Of a DNA stretch of 64,000 nt, positions 60,045 to 64,000 are shown piece by piece (within the stretch, counting starts at the first letter, position 1; every line of letters starts with the position of its first letter). Made by a program: the position numbers and the translations under genes. The DNA is from Pipra filicauda (lineage: Eukaryota; Chordata; Aves; Passeriformes; Pipridae): positions 7,473,049 to 7,537,048 of the forward strand of contig NW_024104365.1 in the NCBI RefSeq assembly GCF_003945595.2, written 5' to 3'. The notes under the pieces were generated by a model. That model saw nothing but the letters and a program-made list of their open reading frames with translations, had not been told where the DNA came from and did not search any database.

Positions 60045-63000
60045 TCAAATTTTCCTCTTTAGTTTGGTTTTCTAGTATCTAATTTTCAGTACTGCTTGCA
60101 TGAAAAGACTACCTGTTCAAGCCCTAAGAAGCTTGATGGCTATTGGTAAGAACAAGTGCTAAGTGGCTTCCTTGCTCTTTCTATGATATTAGAAAATCAT
60201 AATTTATTTCTCTGCAATGCAAGCTATCCCAAATACCATGGTGAAATTAAGTGTTCTTGATGGTGCATGTCTACATTTTTACGGTACTCACTATAAAATC
60301 CAAACAGCATGTTATGAATCTCAGGCAGATAAGTGATATGTATACAAGTTGACTTTACTTACAGAGAAAGAGAATGTAATATTTGTCATGTATGTGGGAA
60401 AATTTGTAAATGAGCTGATTTACTTTTGGATGATTTACTTTAAAATGTCAGTGGATTTAGAAAATGTGACAGGTTTTTTAGCAATATGTTTAAATGTGTA
60501 AATAGTTCCATTACGGTCAGTTTCCTCCATGAGATTATTCATTATCTTCAAGTTAGACAAATTATGTAACGAAAAACTTTTAAAGTCATTGGTAGCCAAT
60601 CAAGAAATTATTTTTTTCATGTGATTATTTGGAACTGAATGCCTAGACTCAAGAAATATGGGGCAATAATGTTTTTTTCCATTATTTTTACTGTTATGCA
60701 ATGTTACAGAGTGTTGAAAATGGATTTTGGGTATCTTTTAATATGTAATGGTTTTATCATTAAAACTGTTTTGTAACAGATGCTTTTTAGACTCAGATAT
60801 ACTGTGGATCTTTTCACTGTGTTTCATATAAATACTGTATGACATATTACTAAATACTGTAAAAAATAAGAATTCATTCTGAAATTTTAACAATGTAATT
60901 ATACGTAGCTGGCGAGATATAACTGTACCCATTTTTCACTATAATGGATAAGTCTGCTTTTTTAAATGCTTTGCAAAATCATTTTACATAAATAATAGCT
61001 GTTTAATTTTTTTTTTTTACCTTCATTGATAAGAACTTTTACCCAGGAGTTGAAAAGAGCAGAATGAGATCTCCAAAAGCTTCTATAGCTAATCCTGCAC
61101 TGTCAGAAGAAATCACATCATTTACACTAAGTTACACTTTGACTTTTCTTATGTTGTGCATTTGTTTATTTAGCATTACTACATATTTTTCTGAAACATA
61201 ATGGATATATAGTTTTTCCTGACTCATAATCATTAGAAAAATAATCCCCAGAATTGCAGCTGATGTATCCTGACATTTAAACCCGTGCTAGTTTCTGATG
61301 CCCTGCATTAAGATTGGAACAGGAAGCAATAGATAGTTGGTTTCATTTTTGCTTTTCATATAGAACAAGATATTTGCTAAGAAATTTTTTTCTCCTTCTC
61401 TGGAACAAAATACTTTATGCCCAAATTTATGCACAAAATAAGTTACGAATGCTACATGTGGTAGTCAATAATTTAATTTTTTTCTTTTTTAGAGTTTTTT
61501 TTTTTAGATTTTTTTTGTGAAAAAGATGTTTCTGTTAAGTTTATGTAAAACTGATAGAAACATTGAGGTACATTTGTTGTCAGGTTTTGAAGGCTTCAGC
61601 AGGACATCATCTGGCAAAGACATTGATCTGTTTTTCTTTTGAAGACATAAGTTAGTAATAGAAATTCATGTAGTCCTACTTGCTATATGAGCTGCTAAAG
61701 ACGATCAACAACAGACATGTGGAGATTTGTGAGGTACTTGCCCACTTTCCAAGACCTTTCAGACATTTTAGTGCAGAAGGAGATTTCCAGTGTGTTCAGG
61801 AAAGAACTTTGTTGAGCTTCTGTAGCTGGCATCTCCATGGTGCCGACTTTCGTGCAAACCCAGCTACTAAACAGCAAAGAATCTTGTAGTAGAATGAACT
61901 TGAATATTTACCTTGGAAAATTTTGGCCTAACTGTTTACAAAATCTGATAATACAGAAAGATTTTTCTCTTGCTTTATAGACATTTTTACGGCCAAAATT
62001 CAAGAGAATGTTTTTTCTCAAAGGCCTCGATGTTGGTTTTGCAGATTGTTACTGGGTTTTTAAAGGCAAGTAAGATGGTGGGACTTTGAAGATAACAGTG
62101 TTTATGGACACATATAACTACAACAGGTCATGTAACAGTATGAAGGCTTAGATGTTTCATATTAAAGGTTAAAAATCAGAAAGAAATAAACATCAGGATG
62201 CATCAGAATAAACAGTTTAGACAAAACTTTTCCAGAAGCATAATATTTAAAGCAAGAACACACATACATAAAAAGCTAGCTATGTATTAGCAAGATGTTT
62301 TTCTCATGTGCCAAAGGAACCGGAAGTTACAGAAAAGTAAAAAATAACTAGCCCTTTTTTTGCAATCCCTGTCTTACCTTTCATTTAGTGGAACAGCTTA
62401 TGTTGTATCACTTACTCAAAGCAGAATGCTCTAAAAAAGTAAAAGCATGCAGAAAGCAGGCACACGTTGATTTTTAAGTCTTCTTCGGGTACAAAAAAAA
62501 ATACTTTTGCGTGATCTAAGGTTTATGGCTACATATTCATTTAGTGCTAGAAATTATTTCTCAATACTGTAACATCTGACCTCTTCCCATTTGCTTCTAA
62601 AGAGTACATATAATAATTTTCATGCCAACCTCTCCAGCCTACAAGAAAAATAGTTCTGTGTCTTTTCTCTAAAAGAAATAAGTTTTGTATTCAGTTGTAA
62701 AATGGATTACAGCTGTTACTACTAATAAATCCAAGGAGAAACAATTCCGTTGTTGAAATCAGATACAACCATGGTGCTCTCAATCAATTGCTTGCAGTGC
62801 TTCTGTAGCATAGGGCCTCTCACTGAGTCTTAAATTACTGGACAGATTCACATCTTCTGTTATCAAGCATTCTGTGTTCTTCATTTGTACCTTCTTCTTG
62901 CAACTTATCATGTATTAAGTCTGTCCACAGAGTTGGCATAGAGTCTTTTAGTGCTTACGCTGATTTTGATGTACTTGACACATACAATGCTATGCTAAGC

Positions 63001-63369
63001 TTAGTCTGTCACACACTGTCTGCTCAAAGGCAGAAACTGGCTCTCCCCAGCTGTTTGACTTCGTTAACTATTCTTCACAGAACAGTTTGTGATGAATTTG
63101 CAAATAACTGACATAACATGAAACTTTTTTCTATTCCTTCTCACTTGCACTTTTCCTACCCACCCCTACTGTGCCTGACATGATGATTCTCAGCCCTTCT
63201 GGCAATCACACGGGACTGTTCAAACATCCCATATCCCAGCCCTTGTTTAGGCCCATGACTTCCAGCTCCACAGAAGAGCTGCTTTCTGCACTAGTGCAGT
63301 ATTCCACTGGAACTGAAACTTCATTGTATTGTGTTAAAAAATTGTTTTCATTTGGTCAACTTTTTTTAA

Positions 63370-63474
63370 CAAAAAAAAAAAAAACCCAAACCAAAAACCC
63401 AAACCCCAAACAAACAAACAAAAACCAACAACAACAAGAAAAACACACCAAAAAAACTACAAACAAACCAAAGG
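63370..63474 (+). repeat. A/C-rich (CAAA)n-like tract
   Basis: Starts with about 15 A, then 'ccc', and AAACC/CAAA units. The frame 63171-63569 runs through it and is a composition artefact. Confidence 0.85.
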
Positions 63475-64000
63475 AAGTTCAAAAAGAAACAACCAAGGCT
63501 TGTAATCTAAAAAGATCAGGAATGATTGATAGTTCAGATAGTTGGAAGTTGGTGAGAAAATTGTCTTAAACAGAAGCTGTGAAAACAAAAGGCTTACCTA
63601 TACTATACATAAAACGAGTTTAATATATAGTAAGCAAATGCTCAAAAATATTGCGGACCTAATTGTTATTTATAATTTAGATATATGTACTCAGACTGTA
63701 GACAGTAATAAATTTCATTTCACACTGCCCATTGTGGATTTTGATTTTGTTACATTTTGTAGAGGTAGCATTGAGTTTCATAATTACTTAAAATAATGAA
63801 AAAATAGTTAAATATGATGTGCTTAGAGGTGTGATCCTTGATCTCAGCATGTAAAAGGTCTAAAAGAAAAACAAACCAACACTTTTTAACATTCTATGCT
63901 CCTATGCCCGGCTAAGATCTTATTTCAAATTACTGACAATATAATTTGTGGTAGCATTAGTCCAGTAAGTTGCAGCAAGAGTGATAGAAAAGCTGAGTAA

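Larger units (their letters stand above)
59498..64000. other. AT-rich unique DNA to window end
   Basis: No gene is recognised. A 2 x 20 bp tandem duplication lies at 60006-60044 and an A/C-rich tract at 63370-63474. Words at 59540-59553 ('tgtcctggtttt') recall an LTR start, but the similarity stops there. Confidence 0.5.

Noticed and set aside
63171..63569. 132-codon frame ending in Lys/Asn/Gln-rich sequence
   Set aside because: Second half translates an A/C-rich tract; the first half has no motif or splice context.
1..64000. CRISPR arrays, bacterial operons, tRNA or rRNA genes
   Set aside because: No spaced identical repeats, no compact coding, no tRNA-like A/B box folds and no rRNA-like sequence; the genome context is vertebrate.

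Overview
The window reads as a stretch of bird nuclear DNA that is either intergenic or deep intronic. It is visibly AT-rich and has no confidently recognisable host exon. Its foreign sequence is the usual avian mixture: many 5'-truncated or internally deleted CR1 LINE copies (several with 3' ends made of ATTCTATG/ATTCTGTG-type short repeats), several solitary endogenous-retrovirus LTRs, and simple repeats. It also holds one unusual item, an RTE-like non-LTR retrotransposon fragment whose reverse-transcriptase reading frame is still open. Both the avian call and the family names rest on reading the sequence and on knowledge of the families; no database search was possible.

Layout, left to right. 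509-1134: CR1, plus strand. 1321-1420 and 2969-3068: a 100-bp segment present twice. 4034-5647: RTE-like LINE, minus strand, 5'-truncated, bounded by a 12-bp target-site duplication, with 521 open codons. 8800-10185: long decayed CR1 with RT, plus. 11777-14490: CR1, minus, keeping ORF1 esterase, endonuclease and 3' end but missing its RT. 14500-14685: inverted piece of CR1 RT. 14730-14813: LTR-like end. 17630-18200: CR1, plus. 21241-21655 and 21656-21783: two oppositely oriented CR1 3' ends. 29085-29478: CR1, plus. 30811-32068: long solo LTR. 34015-34600: probable LTR-derived patch. 37015-37655: CR1, plus. 39576-40115: solo LTR, minus. 43785-43905: probable ancient CR1. 47700-49380: internally deleted CR1, minus. 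52494-52575: possible ancient L3/CR1-like relic. 57586-58440: solo LTR with a perfect 5-bp duplication. 58874-59497: internally deleted CR1, minus. The sequence between these is unique-looking AT-rich DNA with microsatellites and a few short perfect inverted repeats.

Nothing here behaves as an operon or working gene system. The autonomous machinery visible (RTE-like RT; CR1 esterase, endonuclease and RT) consists of truncated or damaged copies. The most informative items are the RTE-like insertion, which looks younger than the CR1 copies around it and may be a lineage marker; three CR1 copies that kept their 3' ends but lost internal blocks; and two speculative host signals: a 127-bp exon-like block at 32562-32688 and a CpG-retaining block around 52040-52515. 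I found no clearly undescribed biological system.
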